A stretch of 64,000 nucleotides of DNA from Caccoplasma sp905210875. GTDB lineage: Bacteria; Bacteroidota; Bacteroidia; Bacteroidales; UBA11471. The position numbers were made by a program, and so were the translations under genes. Positions 16,243 to 25,426 of the stretch are shown here, piece after piece. The notes under the pieces were generated by a model. It had not been told where the DNA came from. It searched no databases and worked only from the letters and a program-made list of their open reading frames with translations. Position 1 is the first letter of the stretch; every line of letters starts with the position of its first letter. Where the stretch lies: positions 1,054,001-1,118,000 of the forward strand of contig OZ007034.1 in the NCBI GenBank assembly GCA_963931635.1, written 5' to 3'.

Positions 16243-19212
16243 TTATGTTTTTGATGGTTTAATGACAATTCCTATGCTCTTCTTTCCGTTGATTTTGACG
16301 GTCAGCGGCTGGTCAAATCGCACCACTCTCAGGAATTGCGTCTCTTGCACGGCTTCTTGCCGGTTAAGAAAATCCTCGTCGTAGATGCAGTCTTTGACCT
16401 GGGGGTTAAGGGTGAAGTATCCTACGCCGAAGGAGGTCAGGTTCTGGAAGAAGTGGGTGCCTTGACTCGGTTCGATGAAGTAGTTCGACAGAGCTGTTTC
16501 GACAATGAGTCTTGCGGCCGATATGTGTGGCCACTTGACCGGTATGCCCAGGGAGGTGTCGCTCGACCCCCAGCGTCCGGGGCCTATGAGTATGTAGTTC
16601 TCTCCCCGATCGAGGAATGTCTTGTTGATTTTTTCTATTTCGCGGGCGATAAGCGAATTGTTTGACGACATGAATCCCTGGCTCTTGACGTAGATGACAT
16701 GGTGCAGGTCCGACATGATGCCGTGTCCCAGCGCCGAAGTGGTTTTCAGTAGCAAATCTTTATCGTCGACTTCGTCGATTTCGTCGTCGCGCATCTCTTT
16801 GGTGTCGACGATGGGGCGTATCTGCAACCAGTAGAGGGCGCCGCTGGGATGTTGGCTGTTGGGCAGTATGCCGGCAAATTCTATTTCGACGTGGCGGCCC
16901 ATATCGTGCGAGCCAAACTGCAACATCATTTCAAGTAGCGGGGCAAGAGGGAAAATATTGTGCTGCAATATGTTGGCAAAGGTTACGACTTTGCGCCCCC
17001 CCTCGTAGTAGCCGTCGCGAATCACCTGGTCGTAGGGATCGTATGTCGAGACCATACCGCGCAGGGAATTGTCGGCTTCGGCGTCGCGTATCGAGAGACG
17101 CAGGAGATTGAAGCTGTCGTCGACCTCGCATTGGGTCTGTATGTTTTTCAGGTCGAGCGCATAGAAGCGGGTCTGCGTGTCGCGCAAGGCGAGGTCGAGG
17201 GTGCTGGTCTGCAACACCTTGTTGGGGTGGCGGGGCGAAAAGCGCAGGCTGCGTCCGCCGTCAACGATGTATTTCCCGAGCCCCACGGCGATGTCGACTA
17301 CGCCATCTTCGGCCTTCTCGTCGTTGATGGGGTAGTAGTTGAGCGAGCGCCCTACGCCGGCAAATGAGGGGTAGTAACGGTCGCCGTACTGGGTACCCAC
17401 CACTTCTTGCAGAATGATGGCCATCTTTTCCTGGTCGATGACGTTGGAGGTGGCGGTCATGTAGGCTTTGCTGTCGGAGTAGAACACCGAGGCATATACT
17501 CCCTTGACAGCGGCTTCGAGCATGCGGTACATCTCTTCGGTATCGTCGAGATAGGGTATCATGTAGGTGGAGTAGACACCTGCAAAGGGTTGGTAGTGTG
17601 AGTCTTCGAGCAGACTCGACGAGCGCACGGCCAAGGGGCGTCCTACCACTTCGAAGAAGGCCAGAATGTCGTCTTTGAGACGTTCGGGCAAAGTGGCGTC
17701 GAGAAAGTGTTGCAGGATTTCTTCGTTGGGCAGGTCGGAGAGTGCTATCTGGTAGAGATTGTTGCTATCCATAAATTCGTCGAAGATATCGGTGCAGAGC
17801 ACGACTGTCTTGGGTACCGTTACGCTCACTCCATCGTAATCTTCGAGTACGGGGTGGCGCTTGATGAGAGAGTCGATAAAGGCCAGACCGCGCCCTTTTC
17901 CTCCCAGCGAACCTTGGCCGATGCGGGCGAAGTTGGAGTATTTGTCAAACCGGTTGCGCTCGAATATGGCCACCACTCCCCGGTTCTTCATTTTACGATA
18001 GGTTACGATGGCATCGAATATCTCTTGGCGTATCTCGGGCAACTCTTCGAGATTGTGGGGCCAGCGTCTTCTGATAAATTCGGCCAGCGGGAAGAGGGCT
18101 CGCGAGTAGAGCCACCGTGATATGTGGTTGCGCGAGGCGTGGTACAGCAACGACTCGGCGGGTATGGTGAGTATGTTTTTTTGCAGGTCTTTGAGCTCTT
18201 TGACGCGCAGTATCACCTCTCCGGTCTCGGGGTTGATAAACTCGAAATCGCCGAATCCGAAGTTGCGCATGATGGCATTGCGCAGGTCGACCGGCAGTTT
18301 TTTGGAATTCTTGTCGAGGAAGCAGGCGTTGAGGGCGGCTGCACCTGCGGCGTTTTCAGTGTCGGACGATTCGATGATGAGGGGTATGAACGGGTCTTTC
18401 TGTCGCACGTATGCGCAAAATTTCAGCCCGGCCTTGGCATCTTTCTGCCCTTCGTGCATGAACGATACGTCGGAGATGATACCCAGCATGTTGTTGGCAT
18501 ATTTCTGGTACATCGCCATGGCTTCTTCATAAGTACGGGCCAGTTTTATTTTGGGCCGTCCGCGCATGCGCAACATTTGTTCATGTTCGTTGAGAGCTTC
18601 GGTCGAAAAGATTTGCGACTGTTTCAGTACAAACTTATAAAGGTGGGGCAGTATTGAGGAGTAGAAGCGCACCGAGTCTTCGACGAGCATGATGATTTGC
18701 ACGCCCGACTTGGTGTCTTCTTCGATGTTCATCTCGTCTTCGAGCAGCTTGATGATGGCCAGCAGCAGGTCGCTGTTTCCCAGCCAGCTGAATACGTAGT
18801 CTATGCCGCTGAGGTCTTCTTTTTCGAGACGTCTCGATACTTCTCTGGCGTAAGGGGTGAGCAGTACAATGGGAATGTCGGGATAGTGATGCTTTATCTC
18901 TTTGGCCTTTTCGTAGATTTGGCTGTGTTCGGCTTCGGGTATGGTAATGATGAGGTCAAACCGTTTGGTCGATAGCTCTTTGAAAGCTTCTTCGAGATTG
19001 TTTACCTGTGTGACGCGGGGCGGCGAACTCAGGTTGAGCGAGGTATATTCAAAGAATATCTGCTCTTCGACGCGACCGTCTTCTTCGAGTATGAACGCAT
19101 CGTAGTAGGAGGCAACCAGCAGTACGTTGAAGATGCGTTTCTGCATGAGGTTGGCAAAAGAGGTATCTTTGAGATAGAGTTGCTTGATGTTGTTTTTAGG
19201 ATCCATAACCAT
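16243..19212 (-). CDS. Two receiver-like domains fused to a PPDK/PEP-synthase-type ATP-grasp domain
   Basis: The product has 989 residues. Residues about 26-155 form a degenerate receiver: the acidic pair is missing (VASYYDAF) and the acceptor position in DLIITIPEAE is not Asp. Residues 170-315 form a second receiver with a plausible full site: Glu178-Asp179 (MLVEDS), Asp248 (IISDVS), Ser282/283 (IIESSD) and Lys301 (FLDKNS). From about 425 the pyruvate-phosphate-dikinase N-terminal ATP-binding domain follows: GSLGGKGRGLAF near 434, TVPKTVVLCTDIFDEFM near 465, AVRSSSLLEDSHYQPFAGV near 530, and LYWLQIRP. The phosphohistidine motif (GGxTSHAA) and PEP-binding barrel of true PEP synthases are absent. 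ATP use under two-component control is therefore likelier than PEP synthesis. ATG at 19206 is an equal start candidate. Confidence 0.8.
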   Translation of the reverse strand: MVMDPKNNIKQLYLKDTSFANLMQKRIFNVLLVASYYDAFILEEDGRVEEQIFFEYTSLNLSSPPRVTQVNNLEEAFKELSTKRFDLIITIPEAEHSQIYEKAKEIKHHYPDIPIVLLTPYAREVSRRLEKEDLSGIDYVFSWLGNSDLLLAIIKLLEDEMNIEEDTKSGVQIIMLVEDSVRFYSSILPHLYKFVLKQSQIFSTEALNEHEQMLRMRGRPKIKLARTYEEAMAMYQKYANNMLGIISDVSFMHEGQKDAKAGLKFCAYVRQKDPFIPLIIESSDTENAAGAAALNACFLDKNSKKLPVDLRNAIMRNFGFGDFEFINPETGEVILRVKELKDLQKNILTIPAESLLYHASRNHISRWLYSRALFPLAEFIRRRWPHNLEELPEIRQEIFDAIVTYRKMKNRGVVAIFERNRFDKYSNFARIGQGSLGGKGRGLAFIDSLIKRHPVLEDYDGVSVTVPKTVVLCTDIFDEFMDSNNLYQIALSDLPNEEILQHFLDATLPERLKDDILAFFEVVGRPLAVRSSSLLEDSHYQPFAGVYSTYMIPYLDDTEEMYRMLEAAVKGVYASVFYSDSKAYMTATSNVIDQEKMAIILQEVVGTQYGDRYYPSFAGVGRSLNYYPINDEKAEDGVVDIAVGLGKYIVDGGRSLRFSPRHPNKVLQTSTLDLALRDTQTRFYALDLKNIQTQCEVDDSFNLLRLSIRDAEADNSLRGMVSTYDPYDQVIRDGYYEGGRKVVTFANILQHNIFPLAPLLEMMLQFGSHDMGRHVEIEFAGILPNSQHPSGALYWLQIRPIVDTKEMRDDEIDEVDDKDLLLKTTSALGHGIMSDLHHVIYVKSQGFMSSNNSLIAREIEKINKTFLDRGENYILIGPGRWGSSDTSLGIPVKWPHISAARLIVETALSNYFIEPSQGTHFFQNLTSFGVGYFTLNPQVKDCIYDEDFLNRQEAVQETQFLRVVRFDQPLTVKINGKKSIGIVIKPSKT

Positions 19213-19308
19213 CGTTGTTCGTCGGCCGAAGGATAGAAAGATTGTGTGCCGGTCGTCGGGCTCTCTGTTTTATTATTCCTTTCTTAACCCCCGAAAATTT
19301 GTCTCTTC

Positions 19309-19316
19309 CAAAGATA
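19309..19316 (-). promoter_or_regulatory. Promoter -7 element of the PPDK-like operon
   Basis: On the minus strand TATCTTTG (19309-19316) is a full -7 match; the -33 position reads only TTCG-like. The predicted leader is about 90 bases. The rest of the 436-base gap (19213-19648) is AT-rich and without open frames of note; it ends with the hppA terminator. Confidence 0.45.
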
Positions 19317-19594
19317 AAAACAATTTTCTGATTTGCGAAATTTAAGGGGTAAAAATCGTTTGTTATAAAAGAGTTATCTTTTCTTGACTTATCCCAAAAG
19401 GGAGCATATGCTGCATCTTGTCTTATTGTATTCTTATTAACTGTTTGTTATAGCTTGATTTAGAGCTATTAAAAAGAGTTATTTCTATTTTTTTGTGTAT
19501 TGTTTTGTCATATAATGAGTGATATGCCCCGAAAGTTCATTGTTCGTTTTGTTTTTGGGAAAGAAATATCGATTCGTGCTGAGCTAAAAACACG

Positions 19595-19622
19595 GCAGGG
19601 CCTACCTGAAAGGGTGCCCTGC
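19595..19622 (-). terminator. Intrinsic terminator after hppA
   Basis: A 7-base stem GCAGGGC/GCCCTGC (19595-19601 with 19616-19622) lies 27 bases past the hppA stop. On the minus strand the stem is followed by GTGTTTTTAG. Confidence 0.65.
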
Positions 19623-19648
19623 TGTATGTCTCTGGTTTGGAAAATTTC

Positions 19649-21850
19649 TTAGAAAAGGCTCCATGCCACCGTGAGGCCGGCCATGACGATAGCTACCATA
19701 CTCATGAGTTTGATGAGGATATTGAGGCTCGGCCCCGACGTGTCTTTGAAGGGGTCGCCCACGGTGTCGCCCACGACGGTAGCCCGGTGTGTCTCACTGC
19801 CTTTGCCGCCGAAATGACCCTCTTCGGTGTATTTTTTTGCATTGTCCCAGGCACCTCCGGCGTTGGCCATGAAGATGGCCAGTACGAAACCGGCGCCGAG
19901 ACCACCCACCAAGAGGCCTACGACTCCCGGAACGCCGAAGATGAGACCTGTGGCGATGGGGGCAATGATGGCGAGCAGCGAAGGGAATACCATTTCGTGT
20001 TGGGCTCCCTTGGTCGATATTTCGACGCAGCGGGCATAGTCGGGCCGGGCTTCGCCGGTAAGTATGCCCTTGATTTCGCGGAACTGGCGCCGTACCTCTT
20101 CGACCATGCGGGCGGCGGCGCGTCCCACGGCATTCATGGTGAGGCCGCAGAAGAGGAAGGCCATCATCGAGCCGATGAAGATGCCCGAGAGTACCTTGGG
20201 ATTCATCAGCGTGATGTCGTAGTGGTACATGAAGTCGGTAAACGAGGCGGTGTGTACATCGACGGCCTGTCCGCCGACATGGAGCGTATCCTGCCCCAAG
20301 CGGGTGAGGCCGATGCGTATCTCTTCGATGTAGGAGGCCAGCAGGGCCAGGCCCGTGAGGGCTGCCGAGCCTATGGCGAAGCCTTTGCCCGTGGCGGCTG
20401 TTGTGTTGCCCAGTGAATCGAGGGCGTCGGTGCGGGCACGCACTTCGCTTCCGAGGTTGCTCATCTCGGCGTTTCCGCCGGCGTTGTCGGCAATGGGGCC
20501 GTACGCATCGGTGGCCAGGGTGATGCCCAGTGTCGAGAGCATGCCTACGGCGGCGATGCCTATACCGTAGAGGCCCATCGACACGTTGGCCATGTCAAAC
20601 CCTGCGGCAAACCAATAGGAGAGTATGATACCGCACACGACGGCCAGCACGGGTATGGTGGTCGATATCATGCCCAGTCCCAGTCCCGATATGATGACGG
20701 TGGCCGGCCCGGTCTTTCCGCTTTCGGCCAGCCGTTGGGTGGGCCGGTAGGATTGTGAGGTGTAATACTCGGTCGAGCGTCCGATGACCACTCCCACCAG
20801 CAGTCCTATCACGACGGCACAGCCTATGTAGAACCAGTTTTCCAGTTGGAGTATCCACATGATGAAGAAGGTGGCGGCAATAATGAGTATCGAGCTCAGG
20901 TTGGTGCCCCCGGCGAGAGAGTGGAGCAGGTCTTTGAGACGGGCGTCGTCGCGGGTGCGCACGGCAAATATGCCGATACTTGAGAGTACGATGCCCACGG
21001 CGGCGATGAGCATCGGCGCGATGACGGCCTTGTATTGCATGGTGCTGTCGCCGCTGCCTATGTAGGCTGCGGCTCCGAGGGCCGAGGTGGCGAGTATCGA
21101 GCCGCAGTACGACTCGTAGAGGTCGGCACCCATACCGGCTACGTCGCCCACGTTGTCGCCTACATTGTCGGCAATGGTGGCGGGGTTTCGCGGGTCGTCT
21201 TCGGGTATGCCGGCTTCGACCTTACCCACGAGGTCGGCGCCTACGTCGGCGGCTTTGGTGTAGATGCCACCGCCCACGCGGGCAAAGAGTGCCTGGGTCG
21301 AGGCTCCCATGCCGAAGGTGAGCATCGTGGTGGTGATGATACATAGTTTAGAGGTGGCGTTGGCAGGGTCGTCGGGTATGAAGTAGTCGAGCAGCAGGTA
21401 CCAGAACGATATGTCGAGCAGCCCCAGGCCTACGACGACCAGCCCCATGACGGCTCCGCTGCGGAAGGCGATGCGCAGCCCCCGGTTGAGGGAGTGGCGT
21501 GCGGCGTTGGCCGTTCGGGCTGAGGCATAGGTGGCGGTTTTCATGCCGAGAAATCCGGCTAGTCCCGAGAAGAACCCGCCGGTGAGAAAGGCTATTGGTA
21601 CCCAGTGGTTTTGCAGGTTGAAGCCATAGGCCATGATAGAGAAGAAGACAACCAGCGCAAGGAATACGAGGCCTACGACCTTGTATTGCTGTTTCAGGTA
21701 CGACATTGCGCCGGTGCGCACAAACGAGGCGATTTCCCGCATGGTTTCGGTGCCTTCGCTCTCGCGCATCATTTGCCTGAAAAAATACCATGCCAGCAGC
21801 AGGGCCAGTATCGATGCCGCCGGCACTATCCAGAACAGGTGGGTTTCCAT
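19649..21850 (-). CDS. hppA: Membrane-bound ion-translocating pyrophosphatase
   Basis: HppA couples hydrolysis of pyrophosphate to export of H+ and/or Na+ across the inner membrane. The 733-residue protein has about 16 membrane segments and the conserved pyrophosphate site: DVGADLVGKVEAGIPEDDPR near residue 200 and DNVGDNVGDVAGMGADLYES next. Later it shows the segment with DNAGGNAEM and GNTTAATGKG. Ala and Thr in that last motif are the pattern of K+-dependent enzymes (K+-independent ones carry Lys). Some Bacteroides pyrophosphatases pump both Na+ and H+; which ion applies here cannot be read by eye. It is a single-gene unit; no strong promoter was found upstream, only a near-match (TATCTTTA) about 30 bases before the ATG. 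Confidence 0.96.
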   Translation of the reverse strand: METHLFWIVPAASILALLLAWYFFRQMMRESEGTETMREIASFVRTGAMSYLKQQYKVVGLVFLALVVFFSIMAYGFNLQNHWVPIAFLTGGFFSGLAGFLGMKTATYASARTANAARHSLNRGLRIAFRSGAVMGLVVVGLGLLDISFWYLLLDYFIPDDPANATSKLCIITTTMLTFGMGASTQALFARVGGGIYTKAADVGADLVGKVEAGIPEDDPRNPATIADNVGDNVGDVAGMGADLYESYCGSILATSALGAAAYIGSGDSTMQYKAVIAPMLIAAVGIVLSSIGIFAVRTRDDARLKDLLHSLAGGTNLSSILIIAATFFIMWILQLENWFYIGCAVVIGLLVGVVIGRSTEYYTSQSYRPTQRLAESGKTGPATVIISGLGLGMISTTIPVLAVVCGIILSYWFAAGFDMANVSMGLYGIGIAAVGMLSTLGITLATDAYGPIADNAGGNAEMSNLGSEVRARTDALDSLGNTTAATGKGFAIGSAALTGLALLASYIEEIRIGLTRLGQDTLHVGGQAVDVHTASFTDFMYHYDITLMNPKVLSGIFIGSMMAFLFCGLTMNAVGRAAARMVEEVRRQFREIKGILTGEARPDYARCVEISTKGAQHEMVFPSLLAIIAPIATGLIFGVPGVVGLLVGGLGAGFVLAIFMANAGGAWDNAKKYTEEGHFGGKGSETHRATVVGDTVGDPFKDTSGPSLNILIKLMSMVAIVMAGLTVAWSLF

Positions 21851-22086
21851 ATCGTATTAGATTAAAGTTTGCAATAAAGATAGTCAAATTTCTAAATGAA
21901 TCTATATTTTTAGCAATATATAAGGTTTAAATTTTTTATAGGCGACAGATGATTAAACAACGTGAAATACTTCCCGTGATATTGTTGATGGGAAACAGGA
22001 GTATTGACCCGACTATTTTGTTCCGCGGTATGATTGCTGGCCGACTGTTTGCTTCTTTCCTCTGGTAGAAGTTTTTCCCGGTAAAA

Positions 22087-22127
22087 GCAAGGGGAGGACC
22101 CCGACGGTTGTCGGGCCCTCCCCTTGC
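22087..22127 (-). terminator. Intrinsic terminator after carB
   Basis: An 11-base outer stem GCAAGGGGAGG/CCTCCCCTTGC (22087-22097 with 22117-22127) encloses an inner CCCGAC/GTCGGG stem. On the minus strand TTTTACC follows. The rest of the 301-base gap up to hppA (21851-22086) shows nothing recognisable. Confidence 0.8.
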
Positions 22128-22151
22128 TGTCTGTCGGTGTGCGCCGGGAAC

Positions 22152-25100
22152 TTATTTATACTCTTTCCAGTTCTTGATGGGGATATCTTCTTTCCCGATG
22201 GTGCAGAAGGCTTCGATGAAGGCTCCGGCCAGACGGGCGTTGGTGATGAGCGGAATGTTGTGGTCGACAGCCGCGCGGCGTATCTTGTAACCGTTGGTCA
22301 TCTCGTGCTTGGTGTAGTTCTTGGGCACGTTGATGATGAGGTCGAAGTCGTGGCGGGCAATCATGTCCATCACGTTGTTGTCGCGATGCTCGTCGGGCCA
22401 GGATACCTCGATGGCATTGTCGATACCGTTATCGACCAGGAATTTTCGAGTACCGGCTGTGGCGTAGATTTGGAACCCTTTTTCATAGAGCATGCGGCAG
22501 CCGTCGAGCAGGTCGACCTTGGAACGGGCCGAGCCCGACGATACCATGACGTTTTTCTTCGGTATCTCATAGCCTACGGCCAGCATGGCGGTGAGCAGCG
22601 CTTCGTTGAAGTCGTCGCCTATGCAGCCTACCTCGCCGGTCGATGCCATGTCGACTCCCAGTATGGGGTCGGCGTTTTGCAGGCGGGCGAAGGAGAATTG
22701 CGATACCTTCACACCGATGCAGTCGACGTCGAAGGCCGACTTGTCGGGCTGTGTGTAGGGGGCATTAAGCATGATGCGGGTGGCCGTCTCGATAAAGTTG
22801 CGTTTCAGCACCTTCGACACGAAGGGGAAGCTGCGTGAGGCGCGCAGGTTACATTCGATGACCTTCACATCGTTGTTCTTGGCCAGGTATTGTATGTTGA
22901 AGGGCCCGCAGATGTTCAGCTCCTTGGCAATCTGCCGGCTGATTTTCTTGATGCGGCGGGCGGTCTCGAAATAGATTTTCTGTGCGGGGAACACGAGAGT
23001 GGCGTCGCCCGAGTGTACACCGGCAAATTCGATGTGTTCCGAGATGGCATATTCGACCACTTCGCCGTTCTGTGCCACGGCGTCGAATTCTATCTCTTTG
23101 GTGTCTTGCATGAATTTCGACACCACCACCGGATATTCTTTCGACACATGGGCCGCCAGGGCGAGGAACTCTTTCAGGCCTTCCATGTTGTGACACACGT
23201 TCATGGCTGCTCCCGACAGTACATAGGAGGGACGCACCAACACGGGGAATCCTACTTTCTCGACGAAGGCCTTGATGTCGTCCATCGAGGTAAGTTCCTT
23301 CCAAGCCGGCTGGTCGATGCCTAGCTGGTCGAGCATGAGCGAGAACTTGTTGCGGTTTTCGGCGCGGTCTATCGACACGGGCGAGGTGCCGAGAATGGGC
23401 ACTTGCTGGCGGTGCAGTTTCATGGCCAGGTTGTTGGGTATCTGGCCGCCTACCGAGACGATGACGCCGTTGGGTGATTCGAGGTCGATGACGTCGAGTA
23501 CACGCTCGAACGAGAGCTCATCGAAGTAGAGGCGGTCGCACATGTCGTAGTCGGTCGACACGGTTTCGGGGTTGTAGTTGATCATAATCGACTTGTACCC
23601 CAGCTTGCGGGCCGTCTGTATGGCGTTGACCGAGCACCAGTCAAACTCTACCGAGCTGCCTATGCGGTAGGCTCCCGAGCCGAGTACCACCACCGAACGG
23701 TCGTTCTTGTAGTAGGGTATGTCATGGTCGCTGCCGTCGTAGGTGAGGTAGAGGTAGTTGGTGAGGTCGGGGTGTTCCGAGGCGACGGTGTTGATGCGTT
23801 TTACCGAGGGGAGTATGCCGTTTTTCTTCCGCAGGTTGCGCACGCGTATGCTTTCGGTTTCGAGGTTGCCCGAGGGGTTTTCGACGAAGCGGGCTATCTG
23901 GAAGTCGGAGAATCCCAGACGCTTGGCCTCTGCCAGTACGTCGGCGGGCAGGTCTTCGATGCGGTTGTAGCTTTCGAGGCGTACCTTGAAGGTATAGATG
24001 TTTTGCAGCTTTTCGAGGAACCACGGGGCTATCTTGGTGAGTTCGTAGAGACGGTCGATGGTGTATCCGCGCTCAAAGGCCTCGGCAATGGCAAAGATGC
24101 GCATGTCGGTGGGGTTGGCCAGCTCGTCGTCGAGGTTGTCGAATTGCAGGTCGGTGTTGCCTACGAATCCGTGCATGCCCTGGCCTATCATGCGCAGGCC
24201 TTTCTGTATGATTTCTTCGAAACTCTTGCCGATGGCCATGATTTCGCCCACCGATTTCATGCTCGAACCGATGTGGCGCGATACGCCTACAAACTTGGTG
24301 AGGTCCCAGCGGGGAATCTTGCAGATGAGGTAGTCGAGGCTCGGTGCCACATAGGCTGAGTTGCTGGTGCCCATCTCGCCTATCTGGTCGAGTGTATAGC
24401 CGAGTGCGAGTTTGGCGGCGACGAAGGCGAGGGGATAGCCGGTGGCTTTCGAGGCGAGGGCCGACGAGCGGCTCAGACGGGCATTGACTTCGATGACGCG
24501 GTAGTCGTCGGTCTCGGAGTTGAAGGCATACTGTATGTTGCATTCGCCTACGATGTCGAGGTGACGTATGATTTTGCGCGAAAGTTCTTGCAGCATGGTA
24601 AGCTCGTCGTTGTCGAGCGAGCAGGTGGGGGCCACTACGATACTTTCGCCGGTGTGTATACCCAGCGGGTCGACGTTTTCCATGCTGGCTACCGTGAAGC
24701 AGTGGTTGTTTTTGTCGCGGATTACCTCAAATTCTATCTCTTTCCACCCTTTGAGCGACTCCTCGACGAGAATCTGCGGTGAGTATGAGAAGGCGTTCTC
24801 GGCCAGCGCTTTCAACTCTTCTTCGTTGTTGCAGAAGCCGCTTCCCATACCGCCGAGGGCGTAGGCCGAGCGGATAATCAGCGGGAATCCGATGGTGCGG
24901 GCGGCCTTGAAGGCGTCGTCCATGTTTTCTACGGCGATGCTCTTCGGGGTCTTGATGTCGATTTCGTTCAGTTTTTTGACAAAGAGGTCGCGGTCTTCGG
25001 TATTCATGATGGCCTCGACCGATGTGCCCAGTACCTGCACGTTGTATTTTTTGAGTACACCCTTGTTATAGAGCTCGGTACCGCAGTTGAGAGCCGTCTG

Positions 25101-25370
25101 TCCGCCAAAGGCGAGCAGTATGCCGTCGGGTTTTTCTTTCTTGAAAATCTCCTCTACGAAGTAGGGGGTAATGGGCAGAAAATAGACTTGGTCGGCAATG
25201 CCTTCCGAGGTTTGTATCGTAGCGATGTTGGGGTTGATGAGAACGGTTTTTATGCCCTCCTCTTTCATCGCTTTCAGGGCTTGTGAACCTGAATAGTCGA
25301 ACTCTCCGGCTTGTCCTATTTTCAAGGCTCCCGAGCCGAGTACAAGCACTTTTTTAATGGTCTGTTGCAT
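22152..25370 (-). CDS. carB: Carbamoyl-phosphate synthase large subunit
   Basis: CarB makes carbamoyl phosphate from bicarbonate, two ATP and ammonia delivered by CarA, feeding pyrimidine and arginine synthesis. The 1072-residue product is full length. It has the first half with KVLVLGSGALKIGQAGEFDY, GFPLIIRSAYALGGMGSG and VIEVNARLSRSSALASKATG. The second ATP-grasp half has VVVLGSGAYRIGSSVEFDW and FPVLVRPSYVLSGAAM. The C-terminal MGS-like regulatory domain (about 935-1072) contains FQIYATAGTRKFL. carA is not in the window. The gene follows an M23 peptidase gene by 56 bases, so it may be read from the promoter upstream of that gene. Confidence 0.97.
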   Translation of the reverse strand: MQQTIKKVLVLGSGALKIGQAGEFDYSGSQALKAMKEEGIKTVLINPNIATIQTSEGIADQVYFLPITPYFVEEIFKKEKPDGILLAFGGQTALNCGTELYNKGVLKKYNVQVLGTSVEAIMNTEDRDLFVKKLNEIDIKTPKSIAVENMDDAFKAARTIGFPLIIRSAYALGGMGSGFCNNEEELKALAENAFSYSPQILVEESLKGWKEIEFEVIRDKNNHCFTVASMENVDPLGIHTGESIVVAPTCSLDNDELTMLQELSRKIIRHLDIVGECNIQYAFNSETDDYRVIEVNARLSRSSALASKATGYPLAFVAAKLALGYTLDQIGEMGTSNSAYVAPSLDYLICKIPRWDLTKFVGVSRHIGSSMKSVGEIMAIGKSFEEIIQKGLRMIGQGMHGFVGNTDLQFDNLDDELANPTDMRIFAIAEAFERGYTIDRLYELTKIAPWFLEKLQNIYTFKVRLESYNRIEDLPADVLAEAKRLGFSDFQIARFVENPSGNLETESIRVRNLRKKNGILPSVKRINTVASEHPDLTNYLYLTYDGSDHDIPYYKNDRSVVVLGSGAYRIGSSVEFDWCSVNAIQTARKLGYKSIMINYNPETVSTDYDMCDRLYFDELSFERVLDVIDLESPNGVIVSVGGQIPNNLAMKLHRQQVPILGTSPVSIDRAENRNKFSLMLDQLGIDQPAWKELTSMDDIKAFVEKVGFPVLVRPSYVLSGAAMNVCHNMEGLKEFLALAAHVSKEYPVVVSKFMQDTKEIEFDAVAQNGEVVEYAISEHIEFAGVHSGDATLVFPAQKIYFETARRIKKISRQIAKELNICGPFNIQYLAKNNDVKVIECNLRASRSFPFVSKVLKRNFIETATRIMLNAPYTQPDKSAFDVDCIGVKVSQFSFARLQNADPILGVDMASTGEVGCIGDDFNEALLTAMLAVGYEIPKKNVMVSSGSARSKVDLLDGCRMLYEKGFQIYATAGTRKFLVDNGIDNAIEVSWPDEHRDNNVMDMIARHDFDLIINVPKNYTKHEMTNGYKIRRAAVDHNIPLITNARLAGAFIEAFCTIGKEDIPIKNWKEYK

Positions 25371-25426
25371 AGATTGAGTATTAGGGTGTTGAATATCTCT
25401 GGGGGGAGAGGACAGGGCCTGCGGGG

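Noticed and set aside
16243..19212. Annotation as phosphoenolpyruvate synthase.
   Set aside because: The ATP-grasp part matches, but the phosphohistidine motif and the PEP/pyruvate barrel are missing, so the full reaction is not supported.
22087..22127. Nested inverted repeat as a CRISPR-like or phage element.
   Set aside because: There is only one copy, and it ends in a T-run directly after carB, so it is a terminator. No CRISPR repeats were seen anywhere in the window.
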